From contig NZ_LT629960.1 of the NCBI RefSeq assembly GCF_900104605.1, positions 992,001 to 1,056,000 on the forward strand: a DNA stretch of 64,000 nucleotides, read 5' to 3'. Under the pieces are notes generated by a model. The model saw only the letters and a program-made list of their open reading frames with translations. It did no database searches and was not told the origin of the DNA. The number at the start of each line of letters is the position of its first letter. The stretch's first letter is position 1. Shown one piece after another: positions 16,703-26,789 of the stretch. The position numbers were made by a program, and so were the translations under genes. The DNA is from Tidjanibacter massiliensis. GTDB taxonomy: Bacteria > Bacteroidota > Bacteroidia > Bacteroidales > Rikenellaceae.

Positions 16703-17329
16703 ATGGAATTCTATGAAGTATTGGAAAAACGCCGCACATACCGCGATTTCTCCGACCGCGAGGTCAGCGACGAGCTTCTGAAAAGAGTTATCGGTGCGGC
16801 ATTCAAAGCCCCGACCAACGACCACCTGCGGCAGCTTGAATTCATCGTGGTGCGTGGTCGAGAAAACATTGCCCGGATAATCACTCCGCTTGCAAAGCAT
16901 ATGGCCGCATTCAAGGACCTTGTTTTCGAAGCGGACGATTCAGGCGACAAGGACAAGAGGGCGATGTTTGCCGATGCGCTGCCCAAACAACAGAAGATGC
17001 TTCTGGATAGCGGGTTACTTATTCTTCCGTTTTTTCGGCAAAAGCAAAGTCCCCTGCTGGAACCGGCAGAGCAAAGTTCGCTCAACTATTTCGCCTCCGC
17101 ATGGTGCGCCGTGGAAAACATGCTGCTCGCCGCAGCCGCCGAAGGATTGGGAACGGCCTTCCATATACCCGTGAGCGACGAGGCCGAAATGATAAAGAAA
17201 ATCGTAGGCGCTCCCGAAGACTACGAATTTACTTGTCTGCTTACAATAGGCTACCCCGCTGAAAACGCTTTTTTACCCAAACAAAAAGAAATCGACATCG
17301 AAGACAGAATACATGAAAACATTTGGTAA
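16703..17329 (+). CDS. nitroreductase-family flavoprotein
   Basis: 208 residues from ATG 16703. The N-terminal RRTYRDFSDREV is the FMN phosphate-binding R-R-S/T-x-R-x-F pattern; other family segments are FKAPTNDHLRQLEFIVV and AWCAVENMLLAAAAEGLGTA. Known reactions are FMN-dependent NAD(P)H reduction of nitro compounds, quinones or enones; the physiological substrate is unknown. It is divergent from an AraC regulator with overlapping promoters, so it is probably inducible by a small molecule. Confidence 0.88.
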   Translation: MEFYEVLEKRRTYRDFSDREVSDELLKRVIGAAFKAPTNDHLRQLEFIVVRGRENIARIITPLAKHMAAFKDLVFEADDSGDKDKRAMFADALPKQQKMLLDSGLLILPFFRQKQSPLLEPAEQSSLNYFASAWCAVENMLLAAAAEGLGTAFHIPVSDEAEMIKKIVGAPEDYEFTCLLTIGYPAENAFLPKQKEIDIEDRIHENIW

Positions 17330-18005
17330 AGGCGGTTTTCGATTTTAGGGAAAGGCTGCTGAACCAGACATCCCTCTGACGGGAATTACGCGGCAGGAGG
17401 GATTTGGGCGGGCCAAAAAACGCATCAAACGGGACCTCCGGTTTCCACACCTGCATACTGTCTTTGCATACGCTTTCGTCCGGTTCCATGCCCCGGCCGC
17501 AGTATCCGCACCCCGTCCTCCTTCCCGTAACGTGTTCCCGCCTTCGTATGACATGTAATGGAGTATAGTCGGCTCCGAACAGCCCGGCAACAGCCGAGGA
17601 TAATTGGAATCCGCCATCCGAATATACCAAGCCTCCCCAACGATACGACGCTTCGCCCTACTCAGACAAAGACAGGGGACAACCGGCAGGGAACAAGGAA
17701 AATTTCGAGGCCGCAGCCAACCACGGCGGCAAAAAACACGCTGAAAGACAATGACTGTATGCCATAAGAAAAGTAACGATACCGACAACTATGAAACGCA
17801 AGAATGAAACGCGACGGCTGAGGACAACCCGCACGCCGGTCCGACGCAGCGACGGCAGTACCCCGAACCCGCACGGTACCGGAAAGGAGATACCACACCG
17901 CCCGACGGACAAACCATATACCACGTACGTCCGCAGAATCGCACGACATGCAGCCGTACCGATTACGGCCGCCGCGCCGCCGTGCACGCCCTTTTGGCAT
18001 ACCGG
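17330..18005. other. 676-base gene-free stretch
   Basis: I find no convincing gene or RNA here. Several open frames exist on both strands but their translations are rich in Arg, Cys and Pro and look like chance frames in GC-rich DNA. It lies between the nitroreductase stop and the mutS stop, which converge. I see no clear terminator. A small RNA or a decayed gene cannot be excluded. Confidence 0.5.
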
Positions 18006-20735
18006 TCAAAGGCCCGTTATCCGCTTGATGTCGTTCAGCATATTGAGCGCCTGAATGGGCGTCAGCGAATCGATGTCGAGCCCCCGTATCTGGTCGCGTA
18101 TCTGGACGAGCACGGGGTCTTCCAACTGGAACATGCTGAGCTGTACGCCCGGAAGATGTTCCTCGGCGCCTGACGTCTTCCGCCCCTTGCCGCGCCCCGA
18201 AGGCTTCGCAACAGCCCGGACGCCCGCCGGTACGGCAGCCTCCTCCCGCACATCGCTCCCGGTCTCCTCCCCTGCGCCTGCGGCGGCACGTCCGGCCCCC
18301 TCCAGCGACGCGAGAATCGCCTCCGCCCGTTCGATGACCTTGACCGGCATACCCGCCATCTTGGCCACATGGATACCGAACGAGTGCTCCGTTCCCCCGC
18401 GCACCAGCTTGCGCAGGAAGAGTATCGTCCGATTGACCTCTTTCACCGAGACGTTGTAGTTCTTCACCCGCGGCAGCAGCTCCTCCAGCTCATTGAGCTC
18501 GTGGTAGTGGGTGGCGAACATGGTCTTCGCCCGCGCGGCCGGATGGTTGTGGATATACTCCACCATGGCCCAAGCTATCGACATGCCGTCGTAGGTACTC
18601 GTTCCGCGGCCTATCTCGTCGAGCAGAATGAGGCTGCGGTCGGAGAGGTTGTTCATGATGGAGGCCGATTCAAGCATCTCGACCATAAAGGTACTCTCTC
18701 CCTGCGAGATGTTGTCGCTCGCCCCCACCCGCGTGAATATCTTGTCCACCACGCCGATATGGGCCGACGAGGCGGGCACGAAAGAGCCCATCTGCGCCAT
18801 CAGCACGATGAGGGCCGTCTGCCGCAGCAGGGCCGACTTACCGGCCATGTTGGGCCCCGTTATCATCATGATTTGCTGCGACGTATCGTCGAGATAAACA
18901 TCGTTCGGGATATACTGCTGCCCCACGTCCATGAGCGTTTCGATGACGGGGTGGCGGCCGTCGCGGATATCTATCACCTTGTCCTCGGAGAGTTCCGGCC
19001 GGCAATACCCCCGTTCGGCCGCCATGACGGCGAACGAACGCAGGCAGTCGGCCCGCGCCACCACTGCCGCATCCCGCTGAAACGCCGCGATGGAACGGGA
19101 GAGGAACTCCACCAATCCGGCATAGATACGCTGCTCGATGGCGAGCATCTTCTCCTCGGCACCGAGTATCTTCTCCTCATACTCCTTGAGCTCCTGCGTA
19201 ATGTAACGTTCGGCCGAAGTCAGCGTCTGCTTGCGTATCCAGTCGGCCGGCACCTTGTCCTTGTGGGTGTTCCTCACCTCGATATAGTAGCCGAAGACGT
19301 TGTTGAAGCTCACCTTGAGCGACGGGATACCGGTCGCCTCGCTCTCGCGCCGCTGTATCTCGGCAATCACGTCCTTGCCGTGGCATGCGATGCGGCGCAG
19401 GTCGTCCAGTTCGAGGTCCACGCCATCGGCAATGATACCCCCCTTCTGTATCTGATTGTTCTGCGGGTCGGGAAACAGCTCCTTTTCGATACGCTCCCGC
19501 TGCTCCTCGCACAAATCGAGCCCCTCGGCCAGCGAAGCCAGCGCCGCATCGTCCGAGGCAAGGAGCACCCGCCGCAGGTCGGCCACGGCTCCCAGCGACA
19601 GTTTGAGCTGCACCATCTCTCGCGGCGTGATGCGCTGGGTGGCGATACGCGACGAAAGCCTTTCGAGGTCGGTTATCCGTTCCAATATTCCGCCGACCTC
19701 TTCCCGCAGCCCGTCGTCGCCCCGAAACCGCTCCACCACGTCGAGCCTACGGTTGAGCCGCGCGACATCCTTTATCGGCAGCGCTATCCACTGCTTGAGC
19801 AGACGCCCGCCCATGGGAGTGACCGTCCGGTCGATGACATCCGCGAAGCCGCACCGCTCGCGCAGAGAGTTGGACGAAAAGAGTTCGAGGTTGCGTATGG
19901 TGAAACGGTCTATCCACACGTAGGCGTTCTCGTCGATGCGCGAAATACCCGTAATGTGGCCCACATTCTTGTGTTCCGTAAAATCCAGGTAGTAGAGAAT
20001 GGCTCCTGCGGCCGAAATGCCGCTCGTCATGGAGTCGATGCCGTACCCCTTGAGCGAGGCGGTACCGAACTGCTTGCAGAGCTTCTCCCGGTTGATATCC
20101 TCGGCAAATACCCACTCGTCGAGTTTGTAGGTATAGTTACGGGTACCGAACGCACGAGTGAAACGCTCCTCCCAGCCCCGTTGGTAGATGATTTCCTTCG
20201 GGGCAAGATTGGACAGGAGCTTGTCCACGTAGTCGTCCCGCCCCTCGGCTACGTAGAACTCCCCGGTCGAAAGGTCGAGAAAAGCCACTCCCGTGGTCTT
20301 TTTCCCGAAATGTACCGATGCGAGAAACGTATTTTCCTTGTTGACGAGTACGTTGTCGCTCAGCACCACGCCGGGAGTGACCAGTTCGATGACTCCCCGC
20401 TTCACGATTCCCTTGACGAGCTTGGGATCCTCGAGCTGCTCGCACACGGCCACCCGCTCCCCTGCCCGGACGAGTTTCGGCAGATAGGTATCCAGCGCAT
20501 GGTAGGGAAAACCGGCCAGCTCCACATAGCTGGCCGCTCCGTTCGCCCGGCGGGTAAGAGTAATACCCAGAATACGGCTCGCACGAACGGCATCTTCGCC
20601 GAACGTTTCGTAAAAGTCACCCACCCGGAAAAGCAGCACTGCATCGCCATGCACCGCCTTGATGGAGTAGTACTGCTTCATCAGCGGCGTCTCCACATAT
20701 TTCCTATCCTTCGCTTCGCTCTCCTTTCCTGCCAT
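18006..20735 (-). CDS. mutS: DNA mismatch repair ATPase MutS
   Basis: 909 residues, full length. The N-terminal mismatch-recognition loop is GDFYETF with the Phe that stacks on the mispair. Residues about 265-570 form the connector, core and clamp regions. The C-terminal ATPase shows the Walker A P-loop [13 protein letters not shown] (near residues 626-638), the signature STFMVEM, Walker [17 protein letters not shown] and the switch FATHYHEL. The last 100 residues hold a low-complexity Ala/Gly/Glu linker and the dimerisation helices. Known role: binds base mismatches and small loops and recruits MutL. A -7 element 24 bases upstream supports the start. Confidence 0.97.
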   Translation of the reverse strand: MAGKESEAKDRKYVETPLMKQYYSIKAVHGDAVLLFRVGDFYETFGEDAVRASRILGITLTRRANGAASYVELAGFPYHALDTYLPKLVRAGERVAVCEQLEDPKLVKGIVKRGVIELVTPGVVLSDNVLVNKENTFLASVHFGKKTTGVAFLDLSTGEFYVAEGRDDYVDKLLSNLAPKEIIYQRGWEERFTRAFGTRNYTYKLDEWVFAEDINREKLCKQFGTASLKGYGIDSMTSGISAAGAILYYLDFTEHKNVGHITGISRIDENAYVWIDRFTIRNLELFSSNSLRERCGFADVIDRTVTPMGGRLLKQWIALPIKDVARLNRRLDVVERFRGDDGLREEVGGILERITDLERLSSRIATQRITPREMVQLKLSLGAVADLRRVLLASDDAALASLAEGLDLCEEQRERIEKELFPDPQNNQIQKGGIIADGVDLELDDLRRIACHGKDVIAEIQRRESEATGIPSLKVSFNNVFGYYIEVRNTHKDKVPADWIRKQTLTSAERYITQELKEYEEKILGAEEKMLAIEQRIYAGLVEFLSRSIAAFQRDAAVVARADCLRSFAVMAAERGYCRPELSEDKVIDIRDGRHPVIETLMDVGQQYIPNDVYLDDTSQQIMMITGPNMAGKSALLRQTALIVLMAQMGSFVPASSAHIGVVDKIFTRVGASDNISQGESTFMVEMLESASIMNNLSDRSLILLDEIGRGTSTYDGMSIAWAMVEYIHNHPAARAKTMFATHYHELNELEELLPRVKNYNVSVKEVNRTILFLRKLVRGGTEHSFGIHVAKMAGMPVKVIERAEAILASLEGAGRAAAGAGEETGSDVREEAAVPAGVRAVAKPSGRGKGRKTSGAEEHLPGVQLSMFQLEDPVLVQIRDQIRGLDIDSLTPIQALNMLNDIKRITGL

Positions 20736-20758
20736 AATGCAACTGCCTTAACCACCTG

Positions 20759-20766
20759 CAAAGTTA
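20759..20766 (-). promoter_or_regulatory. -7 element of mutS
   Basis: Minus-strand TAACTTTG matches TAnnTTTG, 23 bases before the mutS start codon. The -33 region is T-rich but not a clear TTTG. Confidence 0.55.
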
Positions 20767-20893
20767 AAAAATTCTCCCGAAAAACATTTCGTGAAACCCA
20801 GCCGTCCACGCCTCCCGGAGGGGTGACAGGACGGCAGTGCGACGGCGACAAAACGCCCGTCCGCAACGGAGCGAATCCGCAAGAATAACGAAA

Positions 20894-20922
20894 GAGGCAT
20901 CCCCCTTTCGGGAGGATGCCTC
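20894..20922 (-). terminator. Rho-independent terminator of the DUF4465 lipoprotein gene
   Basis: Nine-base arms at 20894-20902 and 20914-20922, extendable by C/G pairs inside. On the minus strand it begins 23 bases after the stop codon and is followed by the T-rich tract TTTCGTTATTCTT. Confidence 0.75.
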
Positions 20923-20944
20923 ATGTCCGAAACCGCCTCGGCGA

Positions 20945-22156
20945 TTATTGCATTTCGATGTTGTCTATACAGAAGAACGCAGGTACGTTCAGACCGTACT
21001 CACCGACGTCGTTGGACTCGATGGAGAATACCACACGCGATACCTCTCCCAGCGGCGAAAGGTCGAAACCGGCCCACGTTCCGAGTACCTGCTCCCCTTC
21101 GGCCAGGCGGAAGGAAGCCGTGGAGGTCTGCGTTCCCGCGGCATCGTACCCCGTGACGACGAGGTCGACCCAAAGCGCCTCTTCGTTCTCTTCTTCTCCT
21201 ACGCGCGGATGCGCCACACAATAGTGATAGGTCTTGTTCGCATTGGCCACCTCGGCGGAAACCAGCCGTACCGGTTCGGAGAACTCGATGACCGGAACGC
21301 CGTACTCCCCGCCCCAGTCGCCGAACGCATAGCCGACGGCGAACTTAGTGTTATCCGATGCATAAACGCTGAACTGATTGGAATAATCCATGCCGAGGTC
21401 TTCCAGGTCGCGGTTGGCCGAAAGGGCGAAACCGCCCCACGACTCCCACGTTCCGTCATAGGCATAATAGCTCCCGAAAGAAGCGGCCCCTTCCGTATAA
21501 AGCAAGCCGTTGTACACCTGCGAACCGTCCACTTCCGCGGCTTGTTCCCGGCCCCACAGGATATCGGAATAGGTACCCGTCGCCGCGGACAGCTCCGCCG
21601 CCTCGAAAGTTACCGTCGTCGTTTCCGGCTCCACGGGGCCCGTCCCCTCGAACGCTATCTCACCGTAGTAGGTGAACTCCAGCACCCGGTCCCATACGTC
21701 GGTTACACTGCCTTTTATCTCATACTTCCCGTTGTAGAACGACACCGTCACGCTGCCGCCGGAGAGTGCCTGTCGGTCGCCGCCGTAACTGTACTCGGTG
21801 AAGACGCTCAACGTACTCTGCGCCGAAGCAAGGATAACGCCGGCCTGAGCATCGGCCGAAAAGAGGTACTCTCCGGAAGCGATTTGCGCCTCGGCTCCCG
21901 AGGCGGCCGTCACGAGCTCCAGCGCCAGGGAGATATCCGCATCCTTGTAATTGTCCACCGCCGCCGTACTGTGTCCGTTCGTCCAGAGCGTTACCGCATA
22001 GTGCCTCAACCCGGCCTCCTCGCCCCGATAGACCGCCTTGCCGTTGGTCAGTTTCTTGAAATTCATCGGTTCGGCATTTCCGCCGCCACCCCTCTGACAG
22101 CCGCCGAGCGACAGTGCAGCAGCCGCAACCGCCACGAATAGAAAAATCCTCTTCAT
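20945..22156 (-). CDS. DUF4465-type lipoprotein
   Basis: 403 residues with a lipoprotein signal ending at Cys20 (AAALSLGGCQ) and a Gly-rich stretch after it. Residues about 25-190 are a beta-rich domain not recognised by me. Residues about 195-403 fit DUF4465: VTFEAAELSAATGTY, then GGFALSANRD, YSNQFSVYASD, FSEPVRLVSAEVANANKTYH and VVFSIESNDVG with FCIDNIEM at the end. DUF4465 proteins are exported and often found on the surface of Bacteroidota, sometimes next to corrinoid or nutrient receptors; their function is not established. The gene ends in a clear terminator and is divergent from the alkaline phosphatase gene. Confidence 0.75.
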   Translation of the reverse strand: MKRIFLFVAVAAAALSLGGCQRGGGGNAEPMNFKKLTNGKAVYRGEEAGLRHYAVTLWTNGHSTAAVDNYKDADISLALELVTAASGAEAQIASGEYLFSADAQAGVILASAQSTLSVFTEYSYGGDRQALSGGSVTVSFYNGKYEIKGSVTDVWDRVLEFTYYGEIAFEGTGPVEPETTTVTFEAAELSAATGTYSDILWGREQAAEVDGSQVYNGLLYTEGAASFGSYYAYDGTWESWGGFALSANRDLEDLGMDYSNQFSVYASDNTKFAVGYAFGDWGGEYGVPVIEFSEPVRLVSAEVANANKTYHYCVAHPRVGEEENEEALWVDLVVTGYDAAGTQTSTASFRLAEGEQVLGTWAGFDLSPLGEVSRVVFSIESNDVGEYGLNVPAFFCIDNIEMQ

Positions 22157-22366
22157 CTCTTCTGCAAATTATATATCTGTTTATCCGTATCGAACGATAT
22201 CCCGGCCCTGTTTCTCCCGGGCCGTCCGAAATACGAACGGATTTCCGCTGCCATGCGTATCACAAATCCGAACCTTTTTCCGCTACAAATGTATTACAAA
22301 TACCATACGGTTGCAAAAACAGCGTTAAAATCGGGTTACGTTCCGCAATGGGGCATCGGAACGCCC

Positions 22367-22374
22367 TATCTTTG
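22367..22374 (+). promoter_or_regulatory. -7 element of the alkaline phosphatase gene
   Basis: TATCTTTG matches TAnnTTTG, 45 bases before ATG 22420. No phosphate box could be recognised in the short upstream region. Confidence 0.6.
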
Positions 22375-22419
22375 TTCCGTGCGGCATACAGGCACACGCA
22401 ACGGCATCGGAAAAGGTTT

Positions 22420-23610
22420 ATGAAAAGAGAGATTTTCCCCACCCTGCTGGTTTCGGTACTCTGCCTGCTCGCAGCCTGCACAGGAACAGGCGACGGGCAG
22501 GAACCGGTCAGGAATATCATCTTCATGATAGGCGACGGCATGGGGCTGCCGCAGGTAACGGCCCTTTCGCTCGAACAGGGCTACGCCCCCACCCGGATGG
22601 AGCGGGCGACATACACGGGCATCCAGAAAACCTACTCCGCCGGAGGGCGCATCACCGATTCGGCAGCGGCAGGTACAGCACTCGCCTGCGGCGAAAAGAC
22701 GACCAACGGAACGATAGGCATGACGCCCGACGGCCGCCCCCTCGAATCGGTACTGAGAAGGGCGCAGCGGGCAGGCAAAGCGACGGGAATCGTCGTGACA
22801 TGTGCCGTCACGGATGCGACGCCCGCCGCTTTCGTCGCCCATAACCCGGACAGATATGCACAGGAATACACGGCACTTCAATATGCCGGCAGCGGGATAG
22901 ACCTCCTGGTCGGTGCCGGCCGGGAGTATTTCGACCGGCGCAGCGACGGCCGCGACCTGACAGACGAGATGTGCAGCCGGGGATACGCCTTCGCACCGGA
23001 CCGGGAGGCCCTGCTCGCGGCACGGACGACGCCGCTGGCAGCCCTATTTCCCGGCGACGCACTACCCCTCGCAGCCCGAGACACGGCGGGCATACGGGGC
23101 GATTACCTCGCCCAGGCCACACAGAAAGCCATCGAACTGCTGTCCGGAGCAGGGCACGACGGCTTCTTCCTCATGGTGGAGGGCTCGTTGATAGACCGTG
23201 CTGCGCACGAAAACGATACGGAAGGGATGCTGGGTGAACTCCGCGATTTCGACCGGGCCGTCGGCACCGCGTTCGATTTCGCCGACCGACATCCGGGGAC
23301 ACTTGTCCTCGTGACCGGCGACCACGAAACCGGAGGTCTCACGCTGATACCTCCCCACGGGGAAGAGACCGGCACAGCGACCGCCGAATACGTCTTCTCG
23401 ACCGACTGTCATTCGGCCACCTTCATCCCCGTATTCGCTTACGGAACGGGAGCGGAACACTTCACGGGCGTGATGGAGAACACGGCCATCGCCCGCAAAC
23501 TGAAGGCATTGATTGACGGCGGGTCCCGACAAGCAACCGACCACACGCATCCGAAGGCAACGACCGAAACGAATTTACGGGAAAGGCACACACAACAGCC
23601 TTTCCCGTAA
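22420..23610 (+). CDS. alkaline phosphatase, lipoprotein
   Basis: 396 residues from ATG 22420, which gives a lipoprotein signal ending at Cys20 (SVLCLLAACTGTG); the frame is open upstream to 22114 but the promoter at 22367 lies inside it. Family motifs: metal ligand MIGDGMG (Asp39), nucleophile region ITDSAAAGTALACG with Ser81, SLIDRAAHENDTEGM, and GDHETGGL. Known reaction: hydrolysis of phosphate monoesters outside the cytoplasm for phosphate acquisition (EC 3.1.3.1). The lipobox anchors it to a membrane, so it is periplasmic or surface-exposed. The stop codon lies inside the downstream terminator hairpin. Confidence 0.93.
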   Translation: MKREIFPTLLVSVLCLLAACTGTGDGQEPVRNIIFMIGDGMGLPQVTALSLEQGYAPTRMERATYTGIQKTYSAGGRITDSAAAGTALACGEKTTNGTIGMTPDGRPLESVLRRAQRAGKATGIVVTCAVTDATPAAFVAHNPDRYAQEYTALQYAGSGIDLLVGAGREYFDRRSDGRDLTDEMCSRGYAFAPDREALLAARTTPLAALFPGDALPLAARDTAGIRGDYLAQATQKAIELLSGAGHDGFFLMVEGSLIDRAAHENDTEGMLGELRDFDRAVGTAFDFADRHPGTLVLVTGDHETGGLTLIPPHGEETGTATAEYVFSTDCHSATFIPVFAYGTGAEHFTGVMENTAIARKLKALIDGGSRQATDHTHPKATTETNLRERHTQQPFP

Positions 23611-23613
23611 ATT
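23572..23613 (+). terminator. perfect 16-base hairpin overlapping the alkaline phosphatase stop codon
   Basis: Arms 23572-23587 and 23598-23613 are exact reverse complements with a 10-base loop. The stop codon 23608-23610 is inside the second arm, so terminator and coding end share bases. The following bases (ATCTAAACC) are AT-rich but not a T run. Confidence 0.7.
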
Positions 23614-24123
23614 ATCTAAACCACGAATCCCCGTTGGAGGGATTTTCCTGCGACCGAAGGCGGGCATATAATGGGGGTTCCGCCTTCCAATCGGTACGGT
23701 ACCGGCCCGACACACGCTCACTGCCTGCACGAACCTCCCGTTCTTTTCGCGGTATGCTGCAATCTCACGACTAAGTTCCCGCAGGAAAGGATTGAACAAT
23801 CCCACCTTCTATTCATAATCAATATTCTACGTTGATTATTTCAGCAACATCTGTGCCACAATACGGATATGGTCTGTTTTTTCCGCGAATATTCCTATTC
23901 CCGTTTTCCATACTTCCGGTCCCAGCCACGTCGCTGCTTCGAACTGTCCGAACAATTTATCAACACACTATCAACAACCCGACGCGGGGTTATCGACAGA
24001 AAACCGCCCTTTTATCGACAAAAAACGAATACGGAAACAATCCTCTCCCGCTTTCCGCCTCCGTCCGGAAAAAGCCCCGTCCGGACCCGATACTAATATA
24101 AGAGAGAAAGAGACGAACGGCCG
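23614..24123. other. 510-base gene-free stretch between convergent genes
   Basis: This lies between the phosphatase terminator and the stop of the SLOG gene. It is more AT-rich than the coding DNA around it. I find no convincing open frame, RNA gene or promoter. Confidence 0.5.
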
Positions 24124-24696
24124 TCAAGGATAGAACAGAGCAGGTTCTCCGGAGCAGATATTGACGACCGGCACCCCGCGGCTGTACGCCCGCCGGAAGG
24201 TATAGGCGGTTCCGCCCCTCTGCCCGTCGTAGTAGCCCACCACCACCGAGGCGTTATCGACCAGAAAATCGTTGCGGCGGTAGAAACACTCCGGATAATA
24301 GCGGTCGGAGAGCACCCGAACCGCTACGGCACGAGCACAGATGAACCGGTACTCATCGAGGGAGGCAGGCGCGTATCCCCGCTCCTGCCCGCGAAAGGGA
24401 ATGACCGCCGCAACCGCTGCATCGGGGCATCTTCCCCGGTCGCGCAGGGCAAGCACTTCGGCCGCCGCCCACAGGTCGAACCCCTCCGCCATACCGGACA
24501 GGAAGAGCCGCACGCCGCGGTCATACAGTCCGGCAACAACGGGGCGCAGCAGTTCTCCCACACGCTGCCGCGCATCGCCCTGCGGAAAGGCCGCGAGGAA
24601 TTTGGCCGGTCTGTATCCCGTAAAGGCGGCGCACTCGGTCCTTCCGAATCCGAACGTCTCCGCCTCGCCACCGTATAAAACCCCCGTCCGCATCAT
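24124..24696 (-). CDS. SLOG-family protein (DUF1273/YpsA-like)
   Basis: 190 residues with a Rossmann-like SLOG fold. Visible pattern: CAAFTGYRPAKF near the N-terminus (the GHR/GYRP start of the YpsA family), LFLSGMAEGFDLWAAAEVLAL, and late VVGYYDGQRGGTAYTFRRA with VPVVNICSG. SLOG proteins bind nucleotides or nucleotide-derived ligands. Stand-alone DUF1273 proteins are poorly understood and often core-genome, while related SLOG domains act in conflict systems; nothing nearby suggests a defence role here. The antiporter gene lies 75 bases upstream on the same strand. Confidence 0.8.
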   Translation of the reverse strand: MMRTGVLYGGEAETFGFGRTECAAFTGYRPAKFLAAFPQGDARQRVGELLRPVVAGLYDRGVRLFLSGMAEGFDLWAAAEVLALRDRGRCPDAAVAAVIPFRGQERGYAPASLDEYRFICARAVAVRVLSDRYYPECFYRRNDFLVDNASVVVGYYDGQRGGTAYTFRRAYSRGVPVVNICSGEPALFYP

Positions 24697-24771
24697 CCGA
24701 CAATCCGATTCCGGGATAACCGGCGCTGCCCCCGGCGGCGGAAGGTCTTCTCCCGCCGCCGAGCCACCCGG

Positions 24772-26481
24772 TCACTCTCCTCCGCGCTCGGCATCCTCTT
24801 CATCCTCCATTATCTCCTCATAAAACCGCGAATCTTCGCGTATCTCATCCGTACCTATATCGAAATCGGGAAGAGGCGTTTCCGCCCCGCTGTCGGCCGA
24901 CACGAAGGCCCCGTCGTCCGCTCCGTCGGGCGTATGTCCGACGCGCCTGCCCCTGCGCACGAAACTTCCCAACGTGCGCAGAGCCTTGTGACGGAACCCC
25001 TCCCTGCCCGACACGGCATAATCCTCCGGCAGGCGTGCCTTCTCGCCGGTAATGCAGAGTACCTTGTCTCCCGGCCGCAGTTCGGTGTCGCCTTTGGGCA
25101 CGATGTAATCGTCCCCGCGGCGTATCATCATCACCAGCGTATTGGCATCGAGCCGGATATCCCTCATCCGGTTTCCGTGCACGAGCCAGTCGGGCCGCAC
25201 CTCCTTCTCGGTAAGCTGCGCCTTCACCTCATCCGGCATGTCGATACCGAAACTGTCCTCCTCGAGCTCCGTGGAGAGACCCAGCACGTTGGCCATGGAA
25301 CTCACCGTAGTGCCCTGTACCAGCAGCGACACGATGGTGATGAAAAAGACCGTATTGAATATCATCCCCGCATTTTCCAGCCCGGCCACGAGCGGGTAGG
25401 TAGCGAAGATGATGGGAACGGCTCCCCTCAGCCCCACCCACGAGACATAAAGCTTGCCCTTGACCGTAATCTTCCGAAAAGGTGCAAGACACAGGAACAC
25501 GCTCACGGGACGTGCCACGAGTATCATAAAAACCCCCACGAGCAGCCCGGTCTCCACCACGTCGAGCATTTCGTGCGGATTCACCAGCAGACCGAGCGAA
25601 ATGAACATCACAATCTGGAAGAGCCACGTATAACCGTCGAAGAAGGTGGTCAGGCTCTTCTGGAACACTATCTTGTGGTTGCCGACCACCAGTCCGGCGA
25701 TATAGACGGCCAGGTAACCGTTGCCGTGCACGAGGTCGGTCAGCGAGAAGATGAGATACACCAGCGCGAGCAGGAGTACCGAATAGAGCGATTTGTTGTT
25801 CAGGTTGATATGGTTGAGCACATAGACGGCGAACCGGCCGAGCAGGTATCCGGCCACGGCGCCTATCGACATCTGCATGACGAAAGTCAGCACCGACTGC
25901 CACACGTTTATGTCGCCCTGCGATACCGCCTGCACGAGAATTATCGTCAGAATGTAGGCCATCGGGTCGTTACTTCCGCTCTCCAGCTCCAGCAGCGGCC
26001 GCAGGTTCTGCTTCAGCCCCTGTTTTTTGGAGCGCAGGATGGAGAACACCGACGCCGAATCCGTGGAGGACATCACCGCCGCGAACAGGAACGATTCGGT
26101 CAGCGAAAGGCGGACGCCGAAAACGCCACTGATGAAATAGATGAAGAACCCCGTCAGCGCAGCGGTCAGGAACACCCCGACCGTAGCAAGCACCACCCCC
26201 TCGGCCACTACGGGACGTATCTCGGAATACTTCGTATCCATACCGCCGGAAAAGAGGATGACGCTCAGCGCGAGCATACCGATGAACTGGGCCGTATTGG
26301 AGCTGTTGAACTGGATGCCGAGTCCGTCGCTGCCGAAAAGCATACCGATGAAGAGGAACAGAAGCAGCGTCGGCGTACCGAACTTCGCACCGGACTTGGC
26401 AGCGAATATCGCAACGATTAAAATAATGGAGAACAGCAGGACGATGTTGCCGCTGCTCAATAGAAACTCAACCAATCCCAT
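24772..26481 (-). CDS. CPA1-type potassium/sodium-proton antiporter with TrkA_C domain (NhaP2/CvrA-like)
   Basis: 569 residues. Residues about 1-400 contain around 12 membrane helices, starting MGLVEFLLSSGNIVLLFSII, with the ion-site segment ESGSNDPMAYILT (the conserved D of CPA1 exchangers) and SSTDSASVFSIL. Residues about 435-500 form a TrkA_C ligand-binding domain (MMIRRGDDYIVPKGDTELRPG region). The tail of about 60 residues is strongly acidic. Known role: K+ or Na+ efflux in exchange for protons at the inner membrane, for pH and volume control; specificity is not readable. A promoter with both elements lies upstream. Confidence 0.9.
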   Translation of the reverse strand: MGLVEFLLSSGNIVLLFSIILIVAIFAAKSGAKFGTPTLLLFLFIGMLFGSDGLGIQFNSSNTAQFIGMLALSVILFSGGMDTKYSEIRPVVAEGVVLATVGVFLTAALTGFFIYFISGVFGVRLSLTESFLFAAVMSSTDSASVFSILRSKKQGLKQNLRPLLELESGSNDPMAYILTIILVQAVSQGDINVWQSVLTFVMQMSIGAVAGYLLGRFAVYVLNHINLNNKSLYSVLLLALVYLIFSLTDLVHGNGYLAVYIAGLVVGNHKIVFQKSLTTFFDGYTWLFQIVMFISLGLLVNPHEMLDVVETGLLVGVFMILVARPVSVFLCLAPFRKITVKGKLYVSWVGLRGAVPIIFATYPLVAGLENAGMIFNTVFFITIVSLLVQGTTVSSMANVLGLSTELEEDSFGIDMPDEVKAQLTEKEVRPDWLVHGNRMRDIRLDANTLVMMIRRGDDYIVPKGDTELRPGDKVLCITGEKARLPEDYAVSGREGFRHKALRTLGSFVRRGRRVGHTPDGADDGAFVSADSGAETPLPDFDIGTDEIREDSRFYEEIMEDEEDAERGGE

Positions 26482-26789
26482 GACGTAATCCCAAACCTAA
26501 AATATCCGAAGCCGTCCGGCCGTACGGTGACCGTGCCCCGCTTTTCCCGGGAAACGGACCGCCTCTTTCTTCCGCGATTCCTGCAAAATTAAAACAATCC
26601 GCGAATCCTCAAAAATTATTCCGCAGCCGGATGTCCGAACGACGGTGCCGCCCCTACCCGAACAGCCGAACGGAAAGACACCGTACCCCCGCCCCGACAC
26701 CAGACCGTCCGCCGCAGGCCCGGAAGGTCCCTGTCCGCCCCAATGAAAAAGTCCGAACAACCAATGGTCTCCGCAGCCGCTTCAGCATA
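26482..26789. other. 308-base intergenic region holding the antiporter promoter
   Basis: It lies between the antiporter start and the end of the frameshifted beta-barrel gene. The antiporter promoter (26584-26613) is the only element I can support; there is no gene. Confidence 0.6.
26584..26613 (-). promoter_or_regulatory. promoter of the antiporter gene
   Basis: On the minus strand: TTTG (26610-26613), 18 bases, then TAATTTTG (26584-26591), close to the Bacteroidota consensus TTTG-N19-TAnnTTTG. The leader is about 95 bases. Confidence 0.65.

Noticed and set aside
18369-20888. Plus-strand open frame of about 840 codons opposite mutS
   Set aside because: It is the mirror of mutS codon structure; rich in His, Arg and Val with no domain.
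24124-24696. SLOG protein as part of a defence system
   Set aside because: No nuclease, TIR, ATPase or other effector lies nearby; stand-alone DUF1273 proteins are common outside defence loci.
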